A stretch of DNA of 64,000 nucleotides, taken from Oharaeibacter diazotrophicus. GTDB taxonomy: Bacteria; Pseudomonadota; Alphaproteobacteria; Rhizobiales; Pleomorphomonadaceae. Below are positions 35,038-43,833 of this stretch, piece after piece. The stretch covers positions 496,001 through 560,000 of the forward strand of contig NZ_SNXY01000009.1 of assembly GCF_004362745.1 (NCBI RefSeq). The letters are read 5' to 3'. The position numbers were made by a program, and so were the translations under genes. Below the pieces are notes generated by a model that did no database searches, had not been told where the DNA came from, and saw only the letters and a program-made list of their open reading frames with translations. Position 1 is the stretch's first letter. Each line of letters starts with the position of its first letter.

Positions 35038-37877
35038 CCGGACTGCCCCTCGCCTTCGCGACGCCCTGGGTGCTGGTCGGCCTCGCCGCCCTGCCGGTGC
35101 TGTGGTGGCTGCTGCGCGTGACGCCGCCGCGGCCGGAGACGGTGACCTTCCCGCCGCTGCGCCTGCTCGCCGAGGTCCGCGTCGAGGAGGAGACCCCGGC
35201 GCGCACGCCGTGGTGGCTGACGGCGATCCGCCTCCTCGCCGCCGCCGCGGTGATCTTCGCCCTCGCCGGGCCGGTGTTCCGCCCCGCCGCCGACCGGCTG
35301 ACCGGCACCGGGCCGGTCTGGCTGATCGTCGACAACGGCTTTTCCGCCGCGCCCGACTGGGCGGCGCGGCTGCGCACCGCCGAGACGGTGATCGACGGCG
35401 CCCGCGAGGCCGGCCGCACCGTCGTGCTGGTCGCCACCGCCGATGGCACCGACGCCGACGTGGTCGCCCGGACCGCCGACGACGCCGCCCGCCGCCTCGC
35501 CGCCGTCGGCCCGCGGGCGTGGTCGCCGGACCACGGCGCCATCGTCGCCGCCCTCCAGCGCACCGCCGAGGCGGCCCGGCCGGGCGACGTGATCTGGATC
35601 GCCGAACCCGCCGACGACGGCTCGGCCAAGGCCTTCGCCGCCAGCCTCTCCGCGCTCGCCGCCGGCGCCGAGATCGTGCTCGCCGGCGCCGATTCGACGC
35701 CGCCGCCGGCGGTCGTCGCCGTCGCCCACGACGGCACCGGCATCGCCGCCACCGTCCGCCGCATCGACGGCGCGACGCCGGCGACCGGCACCGCCCGCGC
35801 CGTCGACCGCCGCGGCCGCCTGCTCGACGAGCGCCCCTACGCCTTCGACGGCGCGGCGACCGAGACCTCTGTCCGCTTCGAGCTGCCGCTCGAGCTCCGC
35901 AACGAGATCGCCCGCGTCGAACTCGCAGGCGCCGAGTCGGCGTCCGCGGTGCAGTTGCTCGACGACCGCTGGCGCCGCCGCACCGTCGGACTGATCTCCG
36001 GCGTCGGTGGCGACCGGGCGCAGCCGCTGTTGTCGCCGACCTACTATCTCACCAAGGCGCTGCTACCCTTCGCCGACATCCGCGAGCCGCGCTCGCCGGC
36101 GGTCGACGCCGCCGTCAAGGGCTATCTCGACGAGAGGGTCGCCGCGATCGTGATGGCCGACGTCGGCACGCTCTCCGGCGACACCGCGGCCGCGGTGCGC
36201 AGCTTCGTCGAGCGCGGCGGCGTGCTGATCCGCTTCGCCGGTCCCCATCTCGCCGCCGGCGAGGACGACTTCGTGCCGGTGCCGCTGCGCCGCGGCGGCC
36301 GCACCCTCGGCGGCAGCCTGTCGTGGGAGAAGCCGCAGGCCCTCGCCGGCTTCTCCGAGGCCGGCCCCTTCGCCGGCTCGGTGGTGCCGTCCGACGTCAC
36401 CGTCGAGCGGCAGGTGCTGGCCGAGCCGTCGCCGGACCTCGACCGCTTCACCTGGGCGAGCCTCGCCGACGGCACGCCGCTGGTCACCGCTCGCCCGGTC
36501 GGCGGCGGCTGGCTGGTGCTGTTCCACGTCACCGCCGACACGACGTGGTCGAACCTGCCACTGTCCGGCGCGTTCGTGGAGATGCTCCGCCGCACCGTCG
36601 CGCTCGGCCATGCCGGCGGCTCCGCGACCTCCGCGGCGGCCGTCCAGGGCACCGAGGTGACGCTGCCGCCGATGACCGTGCTCGACGGCTTCGGCCGCTT
36701 CACCACGCCGCGCGCCGACGTCCGCGGCCTGCCCGCCCGCGCCGCCGCCACGGTGCTCGCCTCCCGCGACACGCCGCCCGGCCTCTACGGCGGCGAGGAC
36801 GCCTTCCGTGCGGTGAACCTGATGCGCCCCGACACGCCCTACGTCCGCCTCGACGCCTCGGCCCTCGCCGGCGCCGCCCGCGCGCCGCTCGCCGCCGAGG
36901 CCGGCACGCGGCTCGGGCCGTGGCTGTTCGTGCTCGGCTTCCTGCTGCTGGTGGTCGACGCCCTCGCCGTGCTGGTGCTGGTCGGCGGCGTCCGCCTGTT
37001 CGCCGGCCGCCGCCCGGCCACCGCGACGGTCGCCGTCGTCGCGCTGGCCGCCGCGCTCGCCGCCGGCCTGCCCGCGGACGGGGCGCGGGCGCAGGGCACG
37101 CTGTCGCCGGAGGACCAGAAGCTGCTCGACGCCGTCTCGGTGACCCGGCTCGCCTATGTCGAGACCGGCGACGCCACCGTGGACGAGGCGAGCCGCGCGG
37201 GCCTCTGGGCGCTGACGCGCTATCTCTCCGCCCGCACCGCCCTCGAGGCGGGCCGGCCGATGGCGCTCGATCCGGAGAAGGACGAGCTGTCGGTCTATCC
37301 GCTGATATACTGGCCGGTCGACCCGGCCGTGCCGGCGCCGAGCCGGGCCGCGATGCAGCGCGTCGAGGCCTTCATGAAGTCCGGCGGCACGGTGCTGTTC
37401 GACACCCGCGACCAGTTCGACGTCGTGCCCGGCTCGGATTCCAGCCCGGCGCAGGTGCGGCTGCGCGAGATGCTCGCCGGCGTCGACGTGCCGCCGCTGG
37501 AGCCGGTGCCGGCCGACCACGTGCTGACCAAGGCGTTCTACCTGATGAACGACTTCCCCGGCCGCTACGTCGGCTCGCCGCTCTGGGTCGAGGCGACCCG
37601 CCCGGCCGACGAGGAGGCCGCCGACGAAGGCGGCGACGTCCGCCCGGTGCGCGCCGGCGACGGCGTCTCGCCGATCCTGATCACCGGCAACGACTTCGCG
37701 GGCGCCTGGGCCGCCGACGACAACGGCAGCTTCCTCTATCCCGTGGTGCCCGGCGAGCCGCGCCAGCGCGAATTCGCCCTGCGCGCCGGCGTCAACATCG
37801 TGATGTACACCCTGACCGGCAACTACAAGGCCGACCAGGTCCACGTGCCCGCCCTGCTCGAGCGGCTGGGCCAGTGA
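35034..37877 (+). CDS. large membrane protein: BatA-type N-terminus with C-terminal DUF4159
   Basis: A 947-residue protein read from a GTG that overlaps the DUF58 stop. The N-terminus has two helices around WVLVGLAALPVLWWLLRVTPPRPETVTFPPLRLL, the BatA/aerotolerance opening, then a vWA-like region where the metal site is degenerate (DNGFS at 100-104 instead of DxSxS). A glutamine-amidotransferase-like region follows. Two more helices lie at about 625-650 and 660-680, and the remaining 260 residues form a DUF4159 domain (SVTRLAYVETGD..., MKSGGTVLFDTRDQ). Architecture is typical of alphaproteobacterial MoxR loci; the function is not known. Confidence 0.9.
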   Translation: MTGLPLAFATPWVLVGLAALPVLWWLLRVTPPRPETVTFPPLRLLAEVRVEEETPARTPWWLTAIRLLAAAAVIFALAGPVFRPAADRLTGTGPVWLIVDNGFSAAPDWAARLRTAETVIDGAREAGRTVVLVATADGTDADVVARTADDAARRLAAVGPRAWSPDHGAIVAALQRTAEAARPGDVIWIAEPADDGSAKAFAASLSALAAGAEIVLAGADSTPPPAVVAVAHDGTGIAATVRRIDGATPATGTARAVDRRGRLLDERPYAFDGAATETSVRFELPLELRNEIARVELAGAESASAVQLLDDRWRRRTVGLISGVGGDRAQPLLSPTYYLTKALLPFADIREPRSPAVDAAVKGYLDERVAAIVMADVGTLSGDTAAAVRSFVERGGVLIRFAGPHLAAGEDDFVPVPLRRGGRTLGGSLSWEKPQALAGFSEAGPFAGSVVPSDVTVERQVLAEPSPDLDRFTWASLADGTPLVTARPVGGGWLVLFHVTADTTWSNLPLSGAFVEMLRRTVALGHAGGSATSAAAVQGTEVTLPPMTVLDGFGRFTTPRADVRGLPARAAATVLASRDTPPGLYGGEDAFRAVNLMRPDTPYVRLDASALAGAARAPLAAEAGTRLGPWLFVLGFLLLVVDALAVLVLVGGVRLFAGRRPATATVAVVALAAALAAGLPADGARAQGTLSPEDQKLLDAVSVTRLAYVETGDATVDEASRAGLWALTRYLSARTALEAGRPMALDPEKDELSVYPLIYWPVDPAVPAPSRAAMQRVEAFMKSGGTVLFDTRDQFDVVPGSDSSPAQVRLREMLAGVDVPPLEPVPADHVLTKAFYLMNDFPGRYVGSPLWVEATRPADEEAADEGGDVRPVRAGDGVSPILITGNDFAGAWAADDNGSFLYPVVPGEPRQREFALRAGVNIVMYTLTGNYKADQVHVPALLERLGQ

Positions 37878-37887
37878 GGACCGCCCC

Positions 37888-39963
37888 TTGACCTGGACGC
37901 TCTCCTTCGACCCGTTCCTGCCCTGGTGGGCGCTCGCCGCCGCCGGTGTGCTCGCGCTCGTGGTGGTGGCCTTCGGCGTCCATCGGCGCATCAAGGGTGC
38001 GTTCACCCGCGGTCTCGCCCTCGCCCTATTGCTCGCCGCGCTGACCGACCCGTCCCTGGTCGAGGAGCAGCGCGCCCCGCTGAAGAGCGTCGTCGCCGTG
38101 GTCGCCGACCGCAGCGCCTCGCAGTCGGTCGGCACCCGCACCGACGACACCACCGCCGCCGTGACCGACCTCGTCGAACGGCTGAAGCGCCTGCCGGATG
38201 TCGAGGTCCGCACGATCGAGAGCGGTCGCGAGCCGACCGGCGACGGCACCCGCCTGTTTGGCGACGTCTCGCGCGCGCTCTCCGACGTGCCACCGGACCG
38301 CATCGCCGGCGTGATCGCCGTCACCGACGGCGAGATCCACGACGTGCCCGCCGCCAAGGCGGCGCTCGGCTTCGACGCGCCGGTGCACGCGCTGATCACG
38401 GGCGTGCCCGGCGAGATCGACCGCCGTGTCGCGATCGCGTCGGCGCCGAAATTCGGGCTGGTGCAGTCGCGTCAGGTGATCCGCTACCGCGTCGAGGACC
38501 AGGGCGCCGAGGGCCCGCGCCCGGCCGCCGAGGTGGTGATCCGCCGCGACGGCGAGGAGATCGCCCGCGAGGTGGTCGTGCCCGGCGCCGAGGCGAGCCT
38601 CGAGGTCGAGATCCCGCACGGCGGACCGAACATCTTCGAGATCGAGACGGCGGCGATCGACGGCGAATTGTCGCCGATCAACAACCGCGCCGTCGCCGTG
38701 GTCGAGGGCATCCGCGAGAACCTCCGGGTGCTGCTGGTCTCCGGCGAACCGCACGCCGGCGAGCGGACGTGGCGCAACCTCCTGAAGTCCGACGCCTCGG
38801 TCGACCTCGTGCACTTCACCATCCTGCGCCCGCCGGAGAAGCAGGACGGCACGCCGATCAACGAATTGTCGCTGATCGCCTTCCCGACCCGCGAGCTGTT
38901 CGCCACCAAGATCGACGAGTTCGACCTCATCATCTTCGACCGCTACCAGCGCCGAGGTGTGCTGCCGCTGATCTACTTCGACAACATCGCCCGCTACGTC
39001 GCCGACGGCGGCGCGGTGCTGATCGCGGCCGGACCCGATCCGAACAACGAGGAGAGCGTCTACGACACGCCGCTCGCCCCGACGCTGCCGGCCCGCCCGA
39101 CCGGCGGCGTGCTGGAACTGCCCTACAAGGCCGTGGTCAGCGACCTCGGCAAGCGCCATCCGGTGACGCGCGACCTGCCCGGGTCGACGGCGAACCCGCC
39201 GGCGTGGGCGCGCTGGTTCCGCCTCGTCGAGGCCACCGCCGACCGCGGTCAGACCGTGATGGACGGGCCGGACGGACGGCCGCTGCTGGTGCTCTCCCAC
39301 GAGGGCAAGGGCCGCGTCGCCATGCTGCTGTCCGACCACGTCTGGCTGTGGGCGCGCGGTTTCGAGGGCGGCGGCCCGCACGTGCCGCTGCTGCGCAACC
39401 TCGCGCACTGGCTGATGAAGGAGCCGGACCTCGAGGAGGAGGCGCTGCGCCTTTCCGCCGACAAGGGCGACCTCGTGATCGAGCGCCAGACCCTCGGCGA
39501 GAGCGTCGGCGCGGTGACGCTGACCATGCCGGACGGCACCGGCCGTGACATCGCGCTCGACCCGGTCGAGCCCGGGCTGTTCCGCGCCCGTCTCGCCAAG
39601 GCCCCGCTCGGCCTCTACAAGGCCCGCGAGGGCGAGCTCTCCGCGCTCGCCCACGTCGGGCCGACGGACCTCGCCGAATACCGCTCGCTGCTCTCGACCA
39701 CCGACGTGGTCCGCCCGATCGCGGAGGCCACCGGCGGCACGGTGCAGCGCCTGCGCGACGCCGCCGACGCCTCGCTCGCCCTGCCGCGCATCGTGCCCGA
39801 GCGCGGCGGCACCACCTTCGGCGGCTCCGGCTGGATCGGCCTCGACATGTCGGACGCCTACGAGGTCACCGGCATCGACCGCACCCGCCTGCTCGGCGGC
39901 TTCCTCGGCCTCGCCGTGCTGCTGATGGCGATCGGCGGCACGTGGTGGCGCGAGGGACGCTGA
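37888..39963 (+). CDS. large membrane protein with vWA-like and amidotransferase-like regions
   Basis: A 691-residue protein starting at TTG (37888), with GTGAGGACC upstream overlapping the previous stop. Two N-terminal helices (about 12-30 and 42-56) are followed by [14 protein letters not shown], a good MIDAS DxSxS (D74, S76, S78), and GVIAVTDGEIHD, the second vWA motif. The middle (about 270-440) resembles a class I glutamine amidotransferase fold but without an evident Cys-His-Glu triad; one helix at about 665-685 ends the protein. Fourth gene of the MoxR operon. Together the set probably builds a membrane complex at the cell envelope; this is inference. Confidence 0.85.
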   Translation: MTWTLSFDPFLPWWALAAAGVLALVVVAFGVHRRIKGAFTRGLALALLLAALTDPSLVEEQRAPLKSVVAVVADRSASQSVGTRTDDTTAAVTDLVERLKRLPDVEVRTIESGREPTGDGTRLFGDVSRALSDVPPDRIAGVIAVTDGEIHDVPAAKAALGFDAPVHALITGVPGEIDRRVAIASAPKFGLVQSRQVIRYRVEDQGAEGPRPAAEVVIRRDGEEIAREVVVPGAEASLEVEIPHGGPNIFEIETAAIDGELSPINNRAVAVVEGIRENLRVLLVSGEPHAGERTWRNLLKSDASVDLVHFTILRPPEKQDGTPINELSLIAFPTRELFATKIDEFDLIIFDRYQRRGVLPLIYFDNIARYVADGGAVLIAAGPDPNNEESVYDTPLAPTLPARPTGGVLELPYKAVVSDLGKRHPVTRDLPGSTANPPAWARWFRLVEATADRGQTVMDGPDGRPLLVLSHEGKGRVAMLLSDHVWLWARGFEGGGPHVPLLRNLAHWLMKEPDLEEEALRLSADKGDLVIERQTLGESVGAVTLTMPDGTGRDIALDPVEPGLFRARLAKAPLGLYKAREGELSALAHVGPTDLAEYRSLLSTTDVVRPIAEATGGTVQRLRDAADASLALPRIVPERGGTTFGGSGWIGLDMSDAYEVTGIDRTRLLGGFLGLAVLLMAIGGTWWREGR

Positions 39964-39980
39964 CGGGTGCGGGCCGGAGC

Positions 39981-40418
39981 TCAGCCGGCCGTGTTCGCGC
40001 GGATGATCGCCGCCTCGAGGTCGGCCTGTGCCTCGGGAACGGTCCAGAGTTCGAGGTCTATCCACAGCAGCACCGCCGGCGTCAGCGCCGTGGTGCGGCC
40101 GTCCATCACGATTTCGCGGGCCGGTGCGCCGTCGTCGTCCCCGGCGGTGTGGGCGGTCGCGGCGAAGTCGGGACCGCCGAGGCGCGCGGCGACGGCGTCG
40201 AGGGCCTCGACCGGGTCGGTGCCGGCCGGCAGCCGCACCAGCGCCGCGGCGCGGACGTGATTCCCGAGCTTGCTGTAGGGCGCGACGTCGAGGCGGCCGA
40301 GGCCGGCGCCCCAGTCGGCGACGAGGGCGCGGACGATCGCGGCGCCCTCCGCCGGGTCGGCGGTGGCGAGCACCATCGAGACACCGGCGACGAGGCCGCG
40401 GGACGTCGCGGCCGTCAC
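39981..40418 (-). CDS. hypothetical protein of unknown family
   Basis: A 145-residue soluble protein starting at GTG, one base after the stop of the GNAT gene, so the two are coupled. The sequence has an alpha/beta look: SMVLATADPAEGAAIVRALVADWG, then NHVRAAALVRLPAGTDPVEALDAVAARLGG, then LTPAVLLWIDLELWTVPEAQADLEAAI. I do not recognise it. It may assist or be modified by the acetyltransferase encoded upstream, but nothing in the sequence proves it. Confidence 0.65.
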   Translation of the reverse strand: MTAATSRGLVAGVSMVLATADPAEGAAIVRALVADWGAGLGRLDVAPYSKLGNHVRAAALVRLPAGTDPVEALDAVAARLGGPDFAATAHTAGDDDGAPAREIVMDGRTTALTPAVLLWIDLELWTVPEAQADLEAAIIRANTAG

Positions 40419-40419
40419 G

Positions 40420-40986
40420 TCAGGCACCGCCGCGGGCCGGGCCGTGGACGCCGTCGGCCGCCCCCGCAATCAGCTCCGCAACCAGCAGCCGGCCGGGATC
40501 GACCGGACCGGGCATCTCGACGCTGCCGGGCTTCACCACCCGGAAGCCGAACGGCCAGTAGTAGGGCAGATCGCCGACCAGCAGCACCAGCCGATGGCCG
40601 CGGACCCGGGCCTCCTCCATCGACCGCCGCATCAGCGCGGTGCCGATACCCCGACTCTTGAGGTCGGGCCGGACGGCGAGCGGACCGAGCAGCAACGCCG
40701 GCGTCTCGCCGATCCGGATCGGGGTGAGCCGGACCGAACCGACCACCGCGCCGTCGAGTTCGGCGACCAGACTGAGGTGCGGGTCCTGCGCCACGCCCTC
40801 GCGCAGCCGGAAGGCGGTGCGGGCGAAACGGCCGGGGCCGAAGGCGACCTCGTGGATCGCCTCGATCGCCGCTTCGTCGGCGGCGGTCTCGGGACGGTAG
40901 AGGATTCCCTCGGCAGGCGTGGCGGACGTGGCGGCGAGCGGCGCGGGCGTGGCGGCGTCGGCGAAGAGCTTCGGCATGGCGGACAT
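40420..40986 (-). CDS. GNAT-family N-acetyltransferase
   Basis: A 188-residue acetyltransferase. The N-terminal 28 residues are a low-complexity Ala/Thr/Pro leader; the GNAT domain follows, with ILYRPETAADEAAIEAIHEVAFG, the acetyl-CoA loop LAVRPDLKSRGIGTALMRRSMEEA and the subfamily string LLVGDLPYYWPFGF. Similar in type to the other GNAT in this window (23452-23958) but not a recent duplicate. Substrate unknown. The ATG at 40986 is chosen because a longer frame upstream is arginine-rich. Confidence 0.85.
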   Translation of the reverse strand: MSAMPKLFADAATPAPLAATSATPAEGILYRPETAADEAAIEAIHEVAFGPGRFARTAFRLREGVAQDPHLSLVAELDGAVVGSVRLTPIRIGETPALLLGPLAVRPDLKSRGIGTALMRRSMEEARVRGHRLVLLVGDLPYYWPFGFRVVKPGSVEMPGPVDPGRLLVAELIAGAADGVHGPARGGA

Positions 40987-41206
40987 GGCGGAACCTGGGA
41001 AGAAGACGGTCTGGTTCCGCGGCACCCGCCGCAGCCTCGCTCTCAGACGGAGGCGGGCGGCCGGGACGCGGACGAACGGCAGCGGCGCGAGGCATCGCGC
41101 GGCTCGGTTCGTCGTCGCAGATCGGCCGGAGAGATCGACATCGCCCATCCCGGAAGGCAGGAAGGCGTCCCGCATATCACGAAGCCGCCGGCGTTCACAA
41201 GCGGGT

Positions 41207-41680
41207 TCACCACAGCGGCGAAATCGGTGCGCCGGCGACGAGTTCGGCGACGCGGCGGCGGGTGGCGTCGGTCGAATCGGCCGGCAGGGCGTCGACGGGG
41301 AACACGCGCGCCTCGCGGATCTCGCGGTTCGGCACGAAGGGCCTGAGCGCCCGCCAGGACGGCACGTGGTAGACCGCGACGTGGTCGCGCCGCGCCATGC
41401 GCTCGTTGAAGAACAGGCCGTGCAGACGTGCCTCGCCGTCGATGGCGACGGCAGCCTCCTCGTCGAGCTCGCGGCCGAGCGACACCAGCGCGGTTTCGCC
41501 GGGCTCGACGGCGCCGCCGGGCAGGTACCAACCGGGCACGTAGCTGTGGCGCACCAGGAGCACGCGTTCGCCGTCGCAGACGAGGCCGCGGACGCCGAAG
41601 GTGACGCCGCGCGTCACCCTCAGCACCAGGGACTGGGTGGCGAGCACCGCCGGCTTCAGGATCCCGAGCACGCGGTCCAT
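41207..41680 (-). CDS. Nudix hydrolase
   Basis: A 157-residue Nudix protein. The lead GVTFGVRGLVCDGERVLLVRHSYVPGWYLPGGAVEPGETALVSLGRELDEEAAV holds the Nudix box with the REL.EE core intact and the usual late Gly replaced by Ala. The HSYVPGWYLPGG wording is typical of a widespread alphaproteobacterial subgroup. Substrate unknown. It lies upstream of, and on the same strand as, the GNAT gene, about 220 bp away. Confidence 0.85.
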   Translation of the reverse strand: MDRVLGILKPAVLATQSLVLRVTRGVTFGVRGLVCDGERVLLVRHSYVPGWYLPGGAVEPGETALVSLGRELDEEAAVAIDGEARLHGLFFNERMARRDHVAVYHVPSWRALRPFVPNREIREARVFPVDALPADSTDATRRRVAELVAGAPISPLW

Positions 41681-41726
41681 CGAGGCAGCTCCCGTGGTGA
41701 CGATCCCCACATCGGACTCCGACAGC

Positions 41727-41739
41727 CGTGAATTTCACG
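41727..41739. promoter_or_regulatory. near-palindrome in the divergent region before the 38-residue ORF
   Basis: CGTGAATTTCACG is nearly symmetrical (CGTGAA and TTCACG arms sharing a central T). It lies between the Nudix start and the small ORF and could be an operator for either; no regulator is adjacent. Confidence 0.25.
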
Positions 41740-41873
41740 TGAAGATGCCATGCGGGGCGTGCATGGCAGCCCGATCACGGCCCCTCTGGCTGATATCGCG
41801 CCAAATGACTACATCGTGGGCACGGAATTGCTCACGAAGCGACCGTACCCGAAATCAACCATAGAAGGTCATC

Positions 41874-41990
41874 ATGTTCTCCGTGTTCCGTCGTCGCCCC
41901 CAGGCCGAGCGCAAGTTCACCTGGAAGCCGGCCGTCGACGCCTACAATCCCTACCTGATCGCGTCGCTGCTGACCTTCTACAACCGCTGA
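41874..41990 (+). CDS. 38-residue small protein
   Basis: A short frame, ATG at 41874 to TGA at 41988-41990, encoding 38 residues that begin MFSVFRRRPQAERKFTWKPA and end LIASLLTFYNR. The third positions are strongly GC (TTC, GTG, CGC, AAG, CTG), unlike the AT-richer flank upstream, and AGAAGG sits 4-9 bp before the ATG. It has a basic N-terminus, two tryptophan/tyrosine-rich patches and a short hydrophobic C-terminal stretch. I recognise no family. A strong hairpin at 42025-42049 follows. Likely real. Confidence 0.6.
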   Translation: MFSVFRRRPQAERKFTWKPAVDAYNPYLIASLLTFYNR

Positions 41991-42024
41991 CGCGCCGGAG
42001 GGCGGAGACGGGTTCCGGTCCCCG

Positions 42025-42049
42025 CGGCCACGACGGGACGTCGTGGCCG
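42025..42049 (+). terminator. strong hairpin after the small ORF
   Basis: Perfect 11-bp arms CGGCCACGACG (42025-42035) and CGTCGTGGCCG (42039-42049) with a 3-base loop. There is no U-tract, so it may be a terminator of low efficiency or an mRNA-stabilising element before the metallophosphoesterase gene. Confidence 0.5.
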
Positions 42050-42099
42050 GACGACCCGGAGGGTTTACCCCGTGCGCGGGGTGGTCTACCCAGGAACCG

Positions 42100-43044
42100 A
42101 TGTTCCGTCTCGCCCACCTGTCCGATCCCCACATCGGCCCCCTGCCCGCCGCTTCGGTCCGCGAACTCGCGTCGAAGCGTGTGCTCGGCTACATCAACTG
42201 GCATCGCAACCGCGCCGTCGCCATGAAGGGCGACCTCCTGGCGCGGTTGGTCGCCGCCGTCCACGCCACCGCGCCGGACCACGTCGCCGTCACCGGCGAT
42301 CTCGTCAACATCGCCCTCGCCGCCGAGCTCGAACCCGCACGCGCCTTCCTCGAGACCATCGGTCCGGGCGGCGACGTCACCGTCGTGCCCGGGAACCACG
42401 ACGCCTACGTGCCCGGCGCGCTGGTCAAGGCCACCGCCGCCTGGTGTCCCTGGATCGTCGGCGACGCCGACCACGGCTCACCGTCCTGGCCGACCGTGCG
42501 CCGGCGCGGCGACGTCGCGCTGATCGGTGTGTCGACGGCACGGGCGTCGAGCCCGTTCATGGCCACCGGCCACGTCTCGGTGCAGCAGGCGACGCGGCTC
42601 TGCGACCGCCTGGAGCAGCTCGGCCGCGAGGGCCTGTTCCGCGTCGTGATGATCCACCACCCGCCGATCCGCGGCTCGACCGACTGGCACAAGCGCCTCG
42701 TCGGCGGCAGCCGCGTCCGCGCCGCCATCCGCGCCCACGGCGCCGAGCTGGTCCTGCACGGCCACACCCATCTCGCGACCCGCATGGAACTCGCCGGTCC
42801 GGACGGGCCGGTGCCGGTGATCGGCGTGCCCTCGGCGAGCCAGGAGCCCGGCGGCCACAAGCCGGGCGCCGGCTTCAACCTGTTCGAGATCGAGCGCCGC
42901 AACGACGGCTGGCGCGTCGGCATGGTCGAGCACCGGATCCTGCGGCCCGGCGGCGACTTCGTGGTGGTCGGCGAGCACGGCTACCGGCTGACGCGCGGCG
43001 CCTCGGCCGCGACTCAGACCGGCCCGATCCTGAACCAGGCGTAG
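42100..43044 (+). CDS. calcineurin-like metallophosphoesterase
   Basis: A 314-residue phosphoesterase. The five metal-site motifs occur in order: HLSDPHIG (D9, H11), TGDLVN, PGNHD, MIHHPP and HGHTH. It resembles the Icc/CpdA cyclic nucleotide phosphodiesterase branch in layout, but the substrate cannot be fixed from sequence. The ATG before FRLAHLSDPH is the natural start. Its last 31 bp overlap the 3' end of the convergent gene. Confidence 0.9.
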   Translation: MFRLAHLSDPHIGPLPAASVRELASKRVLGYINWHRNRAVAMKGDLLARLVAAVHATAPDHVAVTGDLVNIALAAELEPARAFLETIGPGGDVTVVPGNHDAYVPGALVKATAAWCPWIVGDADHGSPSWPTVRRRGDVALIGVSTARASSPFMATGHVSVQQATRLCDRLEQLGREGLFRVVMIHHPPIRGSTDWHKRLVGGSRVRAAIRAHGAELVLHGHTHLATRMELAGPDGPVPVIGVPSASQEPGGHKPGAGFNLFEIERRNDGWRVGMVEHRILRPGGDFVVVGEHGYRLTRGASAATQTGPILNQA

Positions 43045-43664
43045 GCGACCAGCCCGAGCGCGCCGGCGGCGATGCCGAACAGGAAGGCGATCAGCGCCCA
43101 GAGCGCGGTGCCGCGCCGCGTCGCGCCGCGATCCGGCGCGCCGGACGAGGCCGCCGCGGCGACCGCCGTCGCCCGGCCGGCGGTGGCGGTACGTCCCGGC
43201 TGCTGCGGCAGGAAGGCGAGTTTCAGCCGGGCGAGGAACTGGTCGGTGTCCTTGGCGCGGTCGCGCTCCACCACCCGCTCGGCGACATAGTCGGTGACCG
43301 CGTCGGCGACGACGCCGATGTCGGCGTGCTCGGTCAGCACCACGCGGCCGAGCCGGGTGTCCTTGAGGAAGCGGTAGGTGCGGCGGTCGCGGCCGATGGT
43401 GACGTGCGAGGTCGGGTCGATCCACAGCCGCGGCGGATGCCCGCCGTTGACCTGGCAGATGAAGTAGTCGTCGTCGGCCGGCAGTTCGCCGAACACGCCG
43501 GCGAGTTCCTCGGCCAGCATCTCGAGCCGCGCCCGCTCCGCCTCGTGCAGGTCGGCGAAGGCGTCGGTACGCTCGGCCTCGGCCACCCGCACCCGGCGCA
43601 CCGCGTCGGACAGGCGGCGGACCTTCTGGCCTTCGCCGGATTGTTCGCCCCGCGTGCCGGTCAT
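43014..43664 (-). CDS. hypothetical protein with C-terminal membrane anchor
   Basis: A 216-residue protein. A long N-terminal helix (about 15-60, rich in Arg/Glu/Ala) is followed by a compact alpha/beta domain (YFICQVNGGHPPRLWIDPTSHVTIGRDRRTYRFL...), a second helix rich in charged residues, an Ala/Thr-rich linker, and a single C-terminal membrane helix (about 190-213, ALWALIAFLFGIAAGALGLVAYAWF). Family not recognised. A tail-anchored inner-membrane protein is likely. It overlaps the convergent metallophosphoesterase gene by 31 bp. Confidence 0.75.
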   Translation of the reverse strand: MTGTRGEQSGEGQKVRRLSDAVRRVRVAEAERTDAFADLHEAERARLEMLAEELAGVFGELPADDDYFICQVNGGHPPRLWIDPTSHVTIGRDRRTYRFLKDTRLGRVVLTEHADIGVVADAVTDYVAERVVERDRAKDTDQFLARLKLAFLPQQPGRTATAGRATAVAAAASSGAPDRGATRRGTALWALIAFLFGIAAGALGLVAYAWFRIGPV

Positions 43665-43803
43665 GATCGGTGGTCTCCCTGGGTCCACGAGCAGGACGGC
43701 GCGGCGCGGAACACCGCGCGCGAACCATCCACTGCCGTTTACCTTAGATTAACCGACGCGCCGTGGCAAAACACGGGACGCTGCACCGATCGTCTGGGGA
43801 TAA

Positions 43804-43825
43804 CGCGGCGCCGGCGGGCGCCGCG
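43804..43825 (-). terminator. hairpin after the FadR-type regulator gene
   Basis: Arms CGCGGCGCC (43804-43812) and GGCGCCGCG (43817-43825), followed on the minus strand by TTAT. It is 9 bp from the regulator stop codon. Confidence 0.5.
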
Positions 43826-43833
43826 ATCGGGCT

